A DNA stretch of 41,679 nt from Desulfobulbus elongatus DSM 2908 (GTDB taxonomy: Bacteria > Desulfobacterota > Desulfobulbia > Desulfobulbales > Desulfobulbaceae), in NCBI RefSeq assembly GCF_000621145.1, contig NZ_JHZB01000033.1, positions 1 through 41,679 on the forward strand, in the 5' to 3' direction. Positions 25,309 through 33,544 of the stretch are shown piece by piece. Below the pieces are notes generated by a model. That model did no database searches, was not told the DNA's origin, and was given only the letters and a program-made list of their open reading frames with translations. Made by a program: the position numbers and the translations under genes. The stretch's first letter is position 1; every line of letters starts with the position of its first letter.

Positions 25309-26094
25309 TCACGCCGGGAGGACGGCGAGAAGGTCCGGCAACCGCTTGAAATGCCGGCCGACCTCGGCGGGATGATGGGCATCGGAGCCGGCGCGGAGGG
25401 GAATGTTGCGGCGCAACGCCTCGGTCACGATCCAGCCGGCGGGAAAGGGCGTGCCCCGATAGTCGAATCCCGAGGTGTTGATTTCCAAGGCCACGCTGTG
25501 CGCCTGCATGGCGTCCAGCAGCTCCCCGATCTGCCGCCGGTGGTCGTCGTTGAACCGGATGCCGGGGAGGTGGCGCAGGACCGCGTCGAGGTGGCAGAGG
25601 ACATCGCAGTCCAGGGTCGCCACCGCCTCGGTCAGGGCAGCGAAATAGGCGGTGACCACCGCATCGGCGCCGATGGCCGCCAGTTGGTCCAGGCTCTGCC
25701 GTCGCCGGCTGAGCAGGTTGAGGTGGACGTCGCCGTGGCGGTGGAAATGGCAGGACAGGCCGACGCGCTCGACCGGGTAGCGGGCCAGCCGCCTTCGAAT
25801 GGCCTCGGCAGCTTCGGGATTGTACCCGGTCTCCACCCCCAGCTTGATGTCTATCACCTCGCGGTATTGTTGTTTCAGCCGTTCCCCCTCCCGGAAATAC
25901 AGGGCAAAATCCGCATCGTCGAGCCAGCTGCGCGGCTGATAGCGGATCTCCGTCTCCAGGTGTTCAAGGAAAACGAGCGTGGTCAGGCCGCGCTCGACCG
26001 CCTGCTGGACATATTCCTCCATCTCGCCGACGGCATGGTTGCAGAGCCGGGTATGGACATGGCCATCTTCGCGGATGTCGATCAGGGACGTCAT
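25309..26094 (-). CDS. PHP-domain histidinol-phosphatase family protein
   Basis: 261 residues, normal for HisK-type histidinol-phosphatases. Metal-binding residues appear in order: DGHVHTRLCNHA (His12, His14), LVFLEHLETEIRY with Glu43/His45, KLGVETGYNPE, GLSCHFHR, DVLCHLDAVLRHLPG and final RAGSDAHHPAEVGRHF. It hydrolyses histidinol phosphate in histidine biosynthesis if it is the true enzyme; other PHP phosphoesterases look alike and no his genes are nearby, so the substrate stays open. It is on the minus strand, convergent to the HEAT-receiver gene and 50 bases after a small acidic protein gene that may share its transcript. Confidence 0.85.
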   Translation of the reverse strand: MTSLIDIREDGHVHTRLCNHAVGEMEEYVQQAVERGLTTLVFLEHLETEIRYQPRSWLDDADFALYFREGERLKQQYREVIDIKLGVETGYNPEAAEAIRRRLARYPVERVGLSCHFHRHGDVHLNLLSRRRQSLDQLAAIGADAVVTAYFAALTEAVATLDCDVLCHLDAVLRHLPGIRFNDDHRRQIGELLDAMQAHSVALEINTSGFDYRGTPFPAGWIVTEALRRNIPLRAGSDAHHPAEVGRHFKRLPDLLAVLPA

Positions 26095-26144
26095 GCGATG
26101 TGCAAACGGAAGGGAAGGAGCGGAAACGGAGACGTGCTCGGGGC

Positions 26145-26342
26145 TCAGGCGTTGCCTCGGGGAAAGAAATGGAGGACACCGTCGATATCGGAGGTATCGC
26201 AGATGTCGCCGAATTCCATGTCAAAATCGATGAAACCGTCAAAACCGTTCATCTCGACGGAAAAAGTGGGGCCATCGGGGAGATGATAAATCAGGGTGTT
26301 GACCTTGCTGAGGTCGACGTGGTTGGCGAAAAATTTTTTCAT
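26145..26342 (-). CDS. Small acidic protein of unknown function
   Basis: 65 residues, MKKFFANHVDLSKVN to HFFPRGNA, with an acidic middle (FIDFDMEFGDICDTSDIDG) and one cysteine. I do not recognise it. The amino-acid usage is protein-like, and the reading frame is longer than needed for chance in this GC-rich setting. The ATG lacks a strong Shine-Dalgarno. It lies 50 bases upstream of the PHP gene on the same strand, so probably the first gene of a two-gene transcript. Confidence 0.55.
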   Translation of the reverse strand: MKKFFANHVDLSKVNTLIYHLPDGPTFSVEMNGFDGFIDFDMEFGDICDTSDIDGVLHFFPRGNA

Positions 26343-26542
26343 GGACGACTCTTGGCGGCGGAGAGAAAGAACTGATTATTCCTTAGCAGGTTTGCGGGGG
26401 AAATAACATAAAATAACGACCACGGAGGAGGACTTTTTTGGCAAAAGGCGACAGGGGTCCGGCGGTCGGTTGGCCGGTGGTGCCCCGTCCGGTTGCCTTC
26501 CGTCTGCGTCCGGGAAGAAAGGAGGCGGAATTCCGATAAGGT

Positions 26543-26570
26543 TTGACACCGAAAGAGGGCATGGTAAAAT
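26543..26570 (+). promoter_or_regulatory. Predicted sigma-70 promoter of the YkgJ-type gene
   Basis: TTGACA (26543-26548), 16-base spacer, TAAAAT (26565-26570). The start codon is 70 bases further on. The rest of the 297-base gap 26343-26639 holds no gene I can support. Confidence 0.65.
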
Positions 26571-26639
26571 AACCGGCTCCGTATCCGGCCGCGCCACGGG
26601 CGCGGAATCCGACTTTACTCGCACAGCAAGAGGTGCCGC

Positions 26640-27596
26640 ATGGCGATTGACGAATATAGTGATGCCGAACTCGATTTTATCAAGTCCACCGATAAAAATC
26701 CGTCCAACATTCTTCCGGAAAAACTGACGCTGGCCTCGCATCTCCGGTTCGACTGTCACCCCGGGGTCAGCTGCTTCACGGCCTGCTGCCACAACATCAA
26801 GATCATTCTCACCCCGTACGATATCCTCGTTCTCCGCCGGCGGCTCGGCATGGCGGCCCACGAATTCATCACCGAGTACACCGAGCCGACCTATCTGGAA
26901 AAGACCGATATGCCGGGGGTGCAGATCAAGCTGGCGGGCGAGAAGAACGGCTGCCCTTTTGTGACCCCGGAAGGGTGCACGGTGTATGCGGACCGGCCCT
27001 CGGCCTGCCGCTACTACCCGGTGGGCATGGCCGATTTTCACGAAGGCGGCACCAACGATGCGGCCGAGGAGAAATTCTTCTTCCTGGTCAAGGAACCGCA
27101 CTGCAAGGGACACGAGGAGCCCAAGCGCTGGACCATCGGCGAGTGGCGGGCCGATCAGGGGGTCGATCTGCGCGACGAAATGAACAAGGAATGGCTTCGT
27201 CTGATCATGCGGCGCAAATCCTTCGGTCTTCAGGCCACCCTGAGCGAGGCCGCCAAGCGGATGTTCTTCATGGCCTCCACCGACCTCGACACCTTCCGCA
27301 AATTCATCTTCGAAAGCTCGTTTCTGGAAACCTATGAGATCGATCCGGAGACTCTGGCCAAAATCAGGGAAGACGACGTGGAACTGATGCTGTTTTCCTT
27401 CAAGTATTTAGCCAACACCCTGTTCGGGGCGCCGGGATTGACCATCAGGGAAGAGAAGATCAAGGCCAAGGTTGGGGAGATCAAAAAACGGCAGGACGAA
27501 GCGCTGCTGGCTGCCGAGCGAGAGTATGAAGAACTGAAGGCCGAACGGGACCGCATGCTCAGGGAGCGCGAGGAGAGCTCCGCCCAGAAGAAATAA
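26640..27596 (+). CDS. YkgJ-family cysteine-cluster protein with coiled-coil tail
   Basis: 318 residues. The N-terminal half has the YkgJ cysteine cluster: FDCHPGVSCFTACCHNI (four Cys), then NGCPFVTPEGCTVYADRPSACRYYPVG (three Cys), which probably binds zinc or an iron-sulfur centre. The C-terminal 50 residues are a charged coiled coil (KIKAKVGEIKKRQDEALLAA...ERDRMLREREES). Biochemical function of the family is not established. AGAGGTG precedes the ATG; the promoter at 26543-26570 and the terminator at 27624-27652 mark it as a single-gene unit, convergent with PFOR. Confidence 0.88.
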   Translation: MAIDEYSDAELDFIKSTDKNPSNILPEKLTLASHLRFDCHPGVSCFTACCHNIKIILTPYDILVLRRRLGMAAHEFITEYTEPTYLEKTDMPGVQIKLAGEKNGCPFVTPEGCTVYADRPSACRYYPVGMADFHEGGTNDAAEEKFFFLVKEPHCKGHEEPKRWTIGEWRADQGVDLRDEMNKEWLRLIMRRKSFGLQATLSEAAKRMFFMASTDLDTFRKFIFESSFLETYEIDPETLAKIREDDVELMLFSFKYLANTLFGAPGLTIREEKIKAKVGEIKKRQDEALLAAEREYEELKAERDRMLREREESSAQKK

Positions 27597-27623
27597 GCCG
27601 GAATTCTGACGGCATCACAACGG

Positions 27624-27652
27624 AATGGGGCCTGTTCGGCCCCATTTTTTTT
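27624..27652 (+). terminator. Intrinsic terminator of the YkgJ-type gene
   Basis: AATGGGGCC (27624-27632), loop TGTTC, GGCCCCATT (27638-27646) and a run of eight T. Plus-strand orientation, 28 bases after the stop codon. Confidence 0.92.
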
Positions 27653-27686
27653 GCCGCCGCCGTGGCGGGTCGGCAGAAAGGAACAC

Positions 27687-27720
27687 AAAAGCCCCGCCGG
27701 TGCGCACCGGCGGGGCTTTT
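27687..27720 (-). terminator. Bidirectional terminator of the PFOR gene
   Basis: A perfect 17-base-arm palindrome from AAAAGCCCCG (27687) to CGGGGCTTTT (27720). T runs occur on both strands, so it works in either direction; it lies 27 bases after the PFOR stop on the minus strand. Confidence 0.92.
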
Positions 27721-27747
27721 TCACTTCACATCAAAAGCGCGGACGGT

Positions 27748-30700
27748 TTATTCCGTCTCCAGGGCCTTGGCCCAACCCTTGAGCAGTTTCCAGGATTTCT
27801 CCACATCCTTCTGCGACTGAGCCATCAACTCTTCCGCATGGGCCGGATTGGAGAGCTTCAGCATCCGGTAGCGGTTTTCGTTCATGGCATAGTCGGCAAA
27901 GGTGATGGTCGGTTCCTTGGAATCGATGGTCATCGGGTTCTTGCCTTCGGCCTCGAGTGCCGGGTTGTAGCGGAACAGCGACCAGTGACCGCACTCGACC
28001 GCCTTCTTCTGCTGCTCCAGACCCATGGCCATGTTGATGCCGTGGTTGATGCAGTGGGCGTAGGCGATGATCAGGGACGGACCGTCATAGGCCTCGGCCT
28101 CCTGAATGGCCTTGATGGCCTGCTGCGGATTGGCACCGATCGAGATCCGAGCGACATAAACCGTGCCGAAGGTGGAGAAGATCAGGCCCATGTTCTTCTT
28201 GGGCATGCTCTTGCCGCCAGCGGCAAACTGAGCGACCGCGGCCCGCGGGGTGGACTTGGACATCTGCCCGCCGGTGTTGGAGTAGACCTCGGTATCCAGC
28301 ACCAGGATGTTGACGTTCTTGCCGGAGGCCAGCACGTGATCGACACCGCCGTAACCGATGTCGTAGGCCCAACCGTCGCCGCCGATGATCCAGACGGACT
28401 TCTTCACCAGGTAGTCGGCCACATGGTAGAGCCGTTTGGCGACGGCGTCCTTCTTGCCTTCGATGGCAGCCTTCAACTCGGCCACGCGAGCGCGCTGGGC
28501 CTCGATCTCTCCCTGCTCCTTCTGCGGGGCGCTGGTCAGGGCGTCGGCCAACTCTTTGGCGACCAGACCTTCCTTGACAGCGGCTTCCAGCAGCTCGACC
28601 GCCTGGCTGGCCAGTTTGTCGACCGCCTGGCGCATGCCCAGGCCGTGCTCGGCGTTATCCTCGAACAGCGAGTTGGACCAGGCCGGACCACGGCCGTCGG
28701 CGCGCGTGCAGTACGGGGTGGTGGGCAGGTTGCCGGAGTAGATCGAGGAGCAGCCGGTGGCGTTGGAGGCCAGCATCCGGTCGCCGATCATCTGGGTGAC
28801 CAGCTTGATGTACGGGGTCTCGCCGCAGCCGGCGCAGGCGCCGGAGAACTCGAACAGCGGCCGTTTGAACTGGCTGCCCTTGATGGTGCCGACGTTGATC
28901 AGGCTGTCGTCGACCTCGGGCAGGGCCAGGAAGGCCTTCCAGGTCTTCTGGGATTCCTGCTTGACCTCCTCGGTGTTCATGACCATGGACAGGGCGCGGA
29001 TCTCGGTCTTGTTGCCTTCGGCATCCTTCTTGCGGGCCGGGCAGACGGTGACGCACAGGGTACAGCCACAGCAGTCGGCAGTGGAGATCTGCATGGTGAA
29101 CTTCATGCCCTTGAACTCCTTGCCGGCCGCGTCGGCGGTCTTGAAGGAGGCGTCGGCACCGGCTGCCTGGAGCGCCTCGGGCGTGGCCACTTTCATGCGG
29201 ATGCAGGCATGCGGGCAGACCAGCGAGCAGCGGCCGCACTGGATGCAGGTGTCCGCATCCCAGCAGGAAACCTGCACGGCGATGTTGCGCTTCTCCCACT
29301 GGGAGGTGCCGGTCGGCCAGCGGCCATCGTTCGGGAACTGGGAAACCGGGATGTCCTCGCCGTGGCCTTCCATCATCTTGGCGGTGACGTTCTTGACGAA
29401 GTCCGGAGCCTCGGGGGAAACGATCGGCGGCATCTCGTGGCCGGTGACCTTCTTGGGCACCTTGACCTCGACGATGTTCTCGATGGCGCCGTCAACCGCA
29501 CCGTAGTTCATGTTGACGACCTTGTCGCCCTTGATGCCGTAGGTTTTCTTGATGGCCTTCTTGATCGACTTGATCGCATCGTCCTTGCTGATGATGCCGG
29601 AGATGACGAAGAAGGCGGTCTGCATGATCATGTTGATGCGGGCGCCCAGGCCGAGGGCCAGGGCCAGTTTGACCGCGTCGATGATGTAGAATTTGACCTT
29701 CTTCTCGATCATCTGCTTCTGTACCAGGGAGGGCAGGTGATCCCAGATCTCGTCCTTGGAGTAGGTGGTGGTCAGCAGGAAGGTGCCGCCCTGCTCCAGG
29801 TTGGCCAGCATGTCATAGGTGTCGAGGAAGGCCGGGTTGTGACAGGCGACGAAGTTGGCCTTGTTGATCAGGTACGGGGCGACGATCTGGTTCTTGCCGA
29901 AGCGCAGGTGCGAAACGGTCATGGAGCCGGACTTCTTGGAGTCGTACACGAAGTAACCCTGGGCCGAGTTGCTGGTCTCCTCGCCGATGATCTTGATGGT
30001 GTTCTTGTTGGCGCCGACCGTGCCGTCGGAACCCAGGCCGTAGAACAGGGCGCGGAAGACGTCCTTGCCTTCGATGTTGAAGGATTTGTCGTAGGCGAGG
30101 CTGGTGAAGGCGACGTCGTCGTTCGGGCCGACGCAGAATTTTTTCTTCGGCGCGAAGGATGCCATGTTGTCGTAGATCGCCTTGACCATGGTCGGGGTGA
30201 ACTCGGCGGAACCCAGGCCGTAGCGGCCGTTGAGGATAACCGGCACGAACATGGTGGGGTTGGCCTCGGCGGCCTCGGTGATGGCGGCGCGGACATCGAG
30301 GTAGAGCGGGTCGCCGTTGGAGCCCGGCTCCTTGGTGCGATCCATGACGGTGATGCGCTCGACGGTCGGCGGCAGGGCGTTGACCATGGCCTTCGGGTCG
30401 AACGGGCGGAACAGGCGGACGATCACCAGGCCGACCTTCTTGCCCTCGGCGATCAGGTGCTCGACGGTGGAGGCCACGGTCAGGGCGCCGGAACCCATGA
30501 TGACGACGACGTCGGTGGCATCCGGGGCGCCGATGTAGTCGAACAGGTGATACTGGCGGCCGGTGAGGGCGGCGAATTTATCCATGGTGGCCTGGACGAT
30601 GCCCGGAATCGCATCGTAATACTTGTTCACGGTCTCACGGCCGATGAAGTACACGTCGGGGTTCTGAGCGGTACCGCCGAGGGTGGGCCGATCCGGGGTC

Positions 30701-31323
30701 AGGGCGCGCTGGCGGTGCTTGATGATCAGGTCCTCGTCGATCATGGCGCGCATGTCGTCGAAGGTCAGCTGCTCGATCTTCATGACCTCGTGGGAGGTCC
30801 GGAAACCGTCGAAGAAGTGCAGGAACGGAATGCTGGCCTGCAGGGTGGCGGAGGTGGAGATCAGCGCCATATCCTGGCATTCCTGCACGTCCTGGGAGCA
30901 GAGCATGGCCCAGCCGGTCTGGCGGACGGCCATGACGTCGCCGTGGTCGCCGAAGATGGACAGGCCCTGGCAGGCGATGGCGCGGGCGGTGACATGGAAA
31001 ACGGTGGGCAGCAGCTCGCCGGCGATCTTGTACATGTTGGGGATCAGCAGGAGAAGACCCTGGGATGCGGTGAAGGTGGTGCACAGCGCGCCGGCGCCCA
31101 GCGAACCGTGCACGGAACCGGCCACGCCGGCCTCGGACTGCATCTGGGTGATGACCGGAATGGAGCCCCAGATGTTTTCCTGTTTGGCATTGGCCTTGGC
31201 GTCGGATTCGGCAGCCATCGGGGAGGATGGCGTAATGGGGTAGATCGTGATGACTTCACTGGTGGCATACGCGACATGCGTACACGCCTGGTTTCCGTCA
31301 ATGGTGACCATTTTTCGCGACAT
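27748..31323 (-). CDS. nifJ: Pyruvate:ferredoxin (flavodoxin) oxidoreductase, homodimeric type
   Basis: 1191 residues, full length for PFOR, all domains fused: I (VAYATSEVITIYPITPSSPM, pyruvate-binding), II/III to about 620, a ferredoxin insert with two 4Fe-4S motifs (CIQCGRCSLVCPHAC and CCGCTLCVTVCP), and the TPP domain with CAGCGETPY, GGDGWAYDIGYGG and LDTEVYSNTGGQMSKSTPRA. It oxidises pyruvate with CoA to acetyl-CoA, CO2 and reduced ferredoxin in the cytoplasm, the central step in anaerobes. AGGAG precedes the ATG by 8 bases. It is a monocistronic gene with a strong terminator and an unusually long upstream region. Confidence 0.97.
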   Translation of the reverse strand: MSRKMVTIDGNQACTHVAYATSEVITIYPITPSSPMAAESDAKANAKQENIWGSIPVITQMQSEAGVAGSVHGSLGAGALCTTFTASQGLLLLIPNMYKIAGELLPTVFHVTARAIACQGLSIFGDHGDVMAVRQTGWAMLCSQDVQECQDMALISTSATLQASIPFLHFFDGFRTSHEVMKIEQLTFDDMRAMIDEDLIIKHRQRALTPDRPTLGGTAQNPDVYFIGRETVNKYYDAIPGIVQATMDKFAALTGRQYHLFDYIGAPDATDVVVIMGSGALTVASTVEHLIAEGKKVGLVIVRLFRPFDPKAMVNALPPTVERITVMDRTKEPGSNGDPLYLDVRAAITEAAEANPTMFVPVILNGRYGLGSAEFTPTMVKAIYDNMASFAPKKKFCVGPNDDVAFTSLAYDKSFNIEGKDVFRALFYGLGSDGTVGANKNTIKIIGEETSNSAQGYFVYDSKKSGSMTVSHLRFGKNQIVAPYLINKANFVACHNPAFLDTYDMLANLEQGGTFLLTTTYSKDEIWDHLPSLVQKQMIEKKVKFYIIDAVKLALALGLGARINMIMQTAFFVISGIISKDDAIKSIKKAIKKTYGIKGDKVVNMNYGAVDGAIENIVEVKVPKKVTGHEMPPIVSPEAPDFVKNVTAKMMEGHGEDIPVSQFPNDGRWPTGTSQWEKRNIAVQVSCWDADTCIQCGRCSLVCPHACIRMKVATPEALQAAGADASFKTADAAGKEFKGMKFTMQISTADCCGCTLCVTVCPARKKDAEGNKTEIRALSMVMNTEEVKQESQKTWKAFLALPEVDDSLINVGTIKGSQFKRPLFEFSGACAGCGETPYIKLVTQMIGDRMLASNATGCSSIYSGNLPTTPYCTRADGRGPAWSNSLFEDNAEHGLGMRQAVDKLASQAVELLEAAVKEGLVAKELADALTSAPQKEQGEIEAQRARVAELKAAIEGKKDAVAKRLYHVADYLVKKSVWIIGGDGWAYDIGYGGVDHVLASGKNVNILVLDTEVYSNTGGQMSKSTPRAAVAQFAAGGKSMPKKNMGLIFSTFGTVYVARISIGANPQQAIKAIQEAEAYDGPSLIIAYAHCINHGINMAMGLEQQKKAVECGHWSLFRYNPALEAEGKNPMTIDSKEPTITFADYAMNENRYRMLKLSNPAHAEELMAQSQKDVEKSWKLLKGWAKALETE

Positions 31324-31712
31324 AAGATCATTCTCCTTACACGGTGGTTGGTGTTCGCCGGCAGGTGGTTGACTGCCGGAAACGGTTAAAGATGAACGCT
31401 ATGACAAGAAGCTCCTGCGGAACTTCACAAACGCATGTCGAGCCTGATCTGGTCTGCCGCGGTTATGAACCGCTTCGCTGGAAGGGGGAGGGCAAACAGT
31501 CTGTTTCAGTTGCAACTGGAGGTGACGTCCGGCGCCGGTCCGGTTGCCGTCACGGGTGATTCGCTTCCCATCCGGTTGTCTCAATCTCCCGCCCCAGATC
31601 AGAGCGGTTCCGCCTCAACTGCACAGAAAAACATCCATTTCCGGCCCAGCGCAGGGCCGAGACAATGAATTGGCATTCAGTTCTTTTTGGTGGGGCACGA
31701 TAAACCAAAAAA

Positions 31713-31730
31713 TAGCATTATGCAATGCTA
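31713..31730. promoter_or_regulatory. Perfect palindrome, possible PFOR operator
   Basis: TAGCATT-ATGC-AATGCTA, two 7-base arms separated by four bases, 390 bases upstream of the PFOR start. Read on the minus strand it contains CATAAT, which could be a -10 box, with only a weak TTTTTG at -35. The repeat has the size and spacing of a CRP/FNR- or Rex-like dimer site but matches neither consensus. Confidence 0.45.
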
Positions 31731-31763
31731 AAGCGATGGCAAAAACCCATCCATTTGCAACGA

Positions 31764-31775
31764 GTTGTCGACAAC
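31764..31775. repeat. 12-base perfect palindrome
   Basis: GTTGTCGACAAC, 34 bases from the larger palindrome at 31713-31730. It may be a second regulator site in the PFOR upstream region; no matching known site is recognised. Confidence 0.3.
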
Positions 31776-31913
31776 GGTCAAGGTCGGGAAAAGGCCGCGT
31801 TCCTTCAGATCGGCACGGGCGGGAAACGGGGAGGGAAGAGGACCCTGCCGCCCGGACCGCGGCGGCAGGGGGGCGCCCTCTTCCTGAAAAGGGGAGGGCC
31901 GGACAAGGGTCGG

Positions 31914-32093
31914 TTATTCGTCGATTTCCACCAGGAAATCCTTGATCTTGTCGTACAGCGATTCAGGGATTTCCGTGCCGTACATGAATTGTTCGGCTTC
32001 CTCGCCGGTGATGGTCGCCTTGATCTCCGCGGGCAGGGAGCGGAGCAGGGCCACCTTGGCCGGATCGGGGGGATGTTTTCTCTGTTCTGACAT
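31914..32093 (-). CDS. Small protein of unknown function (59 residues)
   Basis: From the ATG at 32093: MSEQRKHPPDPAKVALLRSL ... FMYGTEIPESLYDKIKDFLVEIDE, 59 residues. A longer frame to 32162 starts without a ribosome site and looks like non-coding sequence. Acidic C-terminal half with a helical DKIKDFLVEIDE end. No family recognised. It is the upstream neighbour of the PFOR gene on the same strand but separated by 590 bases and a hairpin, so likely a separate transcript; it is divergent from the dGTPase gene. Confidence 0.55.
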   Translation of the reverse strand: MSEQRKHPPDPAKVALLRSLPAEIKATITGEEAEQFMYGTEIPESLYDKIKDFLVEIDE

Positions 32094-32329
32094 GGCGCCT
32101 GCACCCTGGTTGTGGTCTTCGTATCCGGAGGCGAGTGCGGTCGCTCTCCGCCTTGTTTCCAATAGTAAGGAAACGGCGCGGACAGGACAAGGGCAGGGGG
32201 CGGATTTTCACGGCACGGCACCGGCCCCGGCTTCGGTCCGGGCGGCCTGGGCGCCGGCTGAAATCTGTTTTATTCGCCAGGGGTTTTTGGTATGTTCGTG
32301 CTTTCCGCGAGGCGGCCGGAGAGAGAGGT

Positions 32330-33544
32330 ATGATCGAACGACAGGCAGGACATCATCAGGACTGGTTGCACGCCGTGCGGCGGGAGCTGGACGAGCGCGA
32401 ACAAGCCGTGCTCGCCCCCTTGGCCTGCGCCAGCCGCCAGGCCGTCCGCCGGGTCGAGGAAAGGCTGGCCGACCATCGCCAGGCCTTTGCCCAGGATGCG
32501 GACCGCATCCTCCACTCCAGGGCCTACACCCGCTACATCGACAAGACCCAGGTTTTCTCCCTGGTGGACAACGACCATATCAGCCACCGGGTGCTGCACG
32601 TGCAGCTGGTGTCGCGCATCGGCCGCACCATCGGCCGGTTCCTCGGGCTGAACGAAGACCTGATCGAGGCCGTCGCCCTGGGGCACGACATCGGCCATCC
32701 GCCCTTCGGCCACGAGGGCGAGCGCATGTTGTCGAAAATCTGCCGGCGCCACGGCCTGGCATCCTTTCAGCACAACATCCAGTCGGTGCAGTTTCTCGAC
32801 CGGTTCGAGCGCGGCGGCGCGGGCTGGAACCTCACCCTCCAGGTGCTGGACGGCATCCTCTGCCACGACGGCGAGGTCCATGCCCGGCATCTTCGGCCCG
32901 ACCGGCGCAAGGATTTCGCCGGCCATGACCGGGAGATCGCGGCCAAGCTGGCCGATCCCGCCCTGCCGCTGGTGCCGATGACCCTGGAGGGATGCGTGGT
33001 CCGGCTGGCCGACACCATCGCCTATATCGGCCGCGATTTTGAGGATGCCATCGAACTGGGGCTGGTCGTCCGCGACGAGATTCCCGAGCCGTGCCGTCGC
33101 GTGCTCGGCGCCAGCAACGGCACCATCGTCTACACCCTGGTGACCGATCTCCTGGCCAGCAGCGCCCAGGTCCGCGGGGCGGCCGCGGACGATGCCGACA
33201 GCGACTGCATCGGCTTCAGCGAGGAGGTGGGGGCGGCGCTTAGCCAGCTCAAGGAGTTCAATTACCGGCGGATCTACGCCAACCCGGCCTTCAAGCCCGA
33301 TTTCGACAGAATCCAGGAGTGCTACGAGCGATTGTTCGCCCATTACCTCGATCTGGCGCAGCGGGCGGCGCACGAGGGCATCGACCGAAGCTTCCTCCGA
33401 TCGATGTCGCCCGCCTATGTGGCCAGCCACAGCCCGGCCGCCATGGTGCGCGACTACTTGGCCGGCATGACCGACGCCTATTTCCTGCGCCAGGCCGCAG
33501 CCATCGGCTGCGCCATTCCGGAGCGGCTATGCTTACCAAAATGA
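32330..33544 (+). CDS. dgt: dGTPase-like HD-domain dNTP triphosphohydrolase
   Basis: 404 residues from the ATG at 32330 with GAGAGAGG ahead; upstream frame is arginine-rich and not part of it. The HD motif is complete: His in SHRVLHVQLVSRIG, His-Asp in AVALGHDIGHPPFGHEGE, and a later Asp in VVRLADTIAYIGRDFEDA. It should cleave dGTP (or other dNTPs) to deoxynucleoside and triphosphate. The N-terminal DADRILHSRAYTRYIDKTQVF is the family's start. It begins a five-gene plus-strand cluster; its stop overlaps the ClC start by 16 bases. Confidence 0.9.
   Translation: MIERQAGHHQDWLHAVRRELDEREQAVLAPLACASRQAVRRVEERLADHRQAFAQDADRILHSRAYTRYIDKTQVFSLVDNDHISHRVLHVQLVSRIGRTIGRFLGLNEDLIEAVALGHDIGHPPFGHEGERMLSKICRRHGLASFQHNIQSVQFLDRFERGGAGWNLTLQVLDGILCHDGEVHARHLRPDRRKDFAGHDREIAAKLADPALPLVPMTLEGCVVRLADTIAYIGRDFEDAIELGLVVRDEIPEPCRRVLGASNGTIVYTLVTDLLASSAQVRGAAADDADSDCIGFSEEVGAALSQLKEFNYRRIYANPAFKPDFDRIQECYERLFAHYLDLAQRAAHEGIDRSFLRSMSPAYVASHSPAAMVRDYLAGMTDAYFLRQAAAIGCAIPERLCLPK

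Larger units (their letters stand above)
31324..31913. other. Long non-coding region upstream of PFOR
   Basis: 590 bases without a gene I can support; short open frames here have no ribosome sites and poor composition. It holds two perfect palindromes (31713-31730, 31764-31775), the GGCCC/GGGCC repeat at 31643-31658, and the hairpin CCCTGCCGC (31844-31852) / GCGGCAGGG (31863-31871) which lies just after the small minus-strand gene and may end its transcript. PFOR transcription probably starts in this region, giving a long leader. Confidence 0.45.

Noticed and set aside
27625-31389. 1254-codon plus-strand frame opposite PFOR
   Set aside because: Antisense shadow of the complete PFOR gene; low-complexity His/Asp/Gly sequence.
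31344-31668. Small plus-strand open frames in the PFOR upstream region
   Set aside because: No ribosome binding sites and no protein-like composition.
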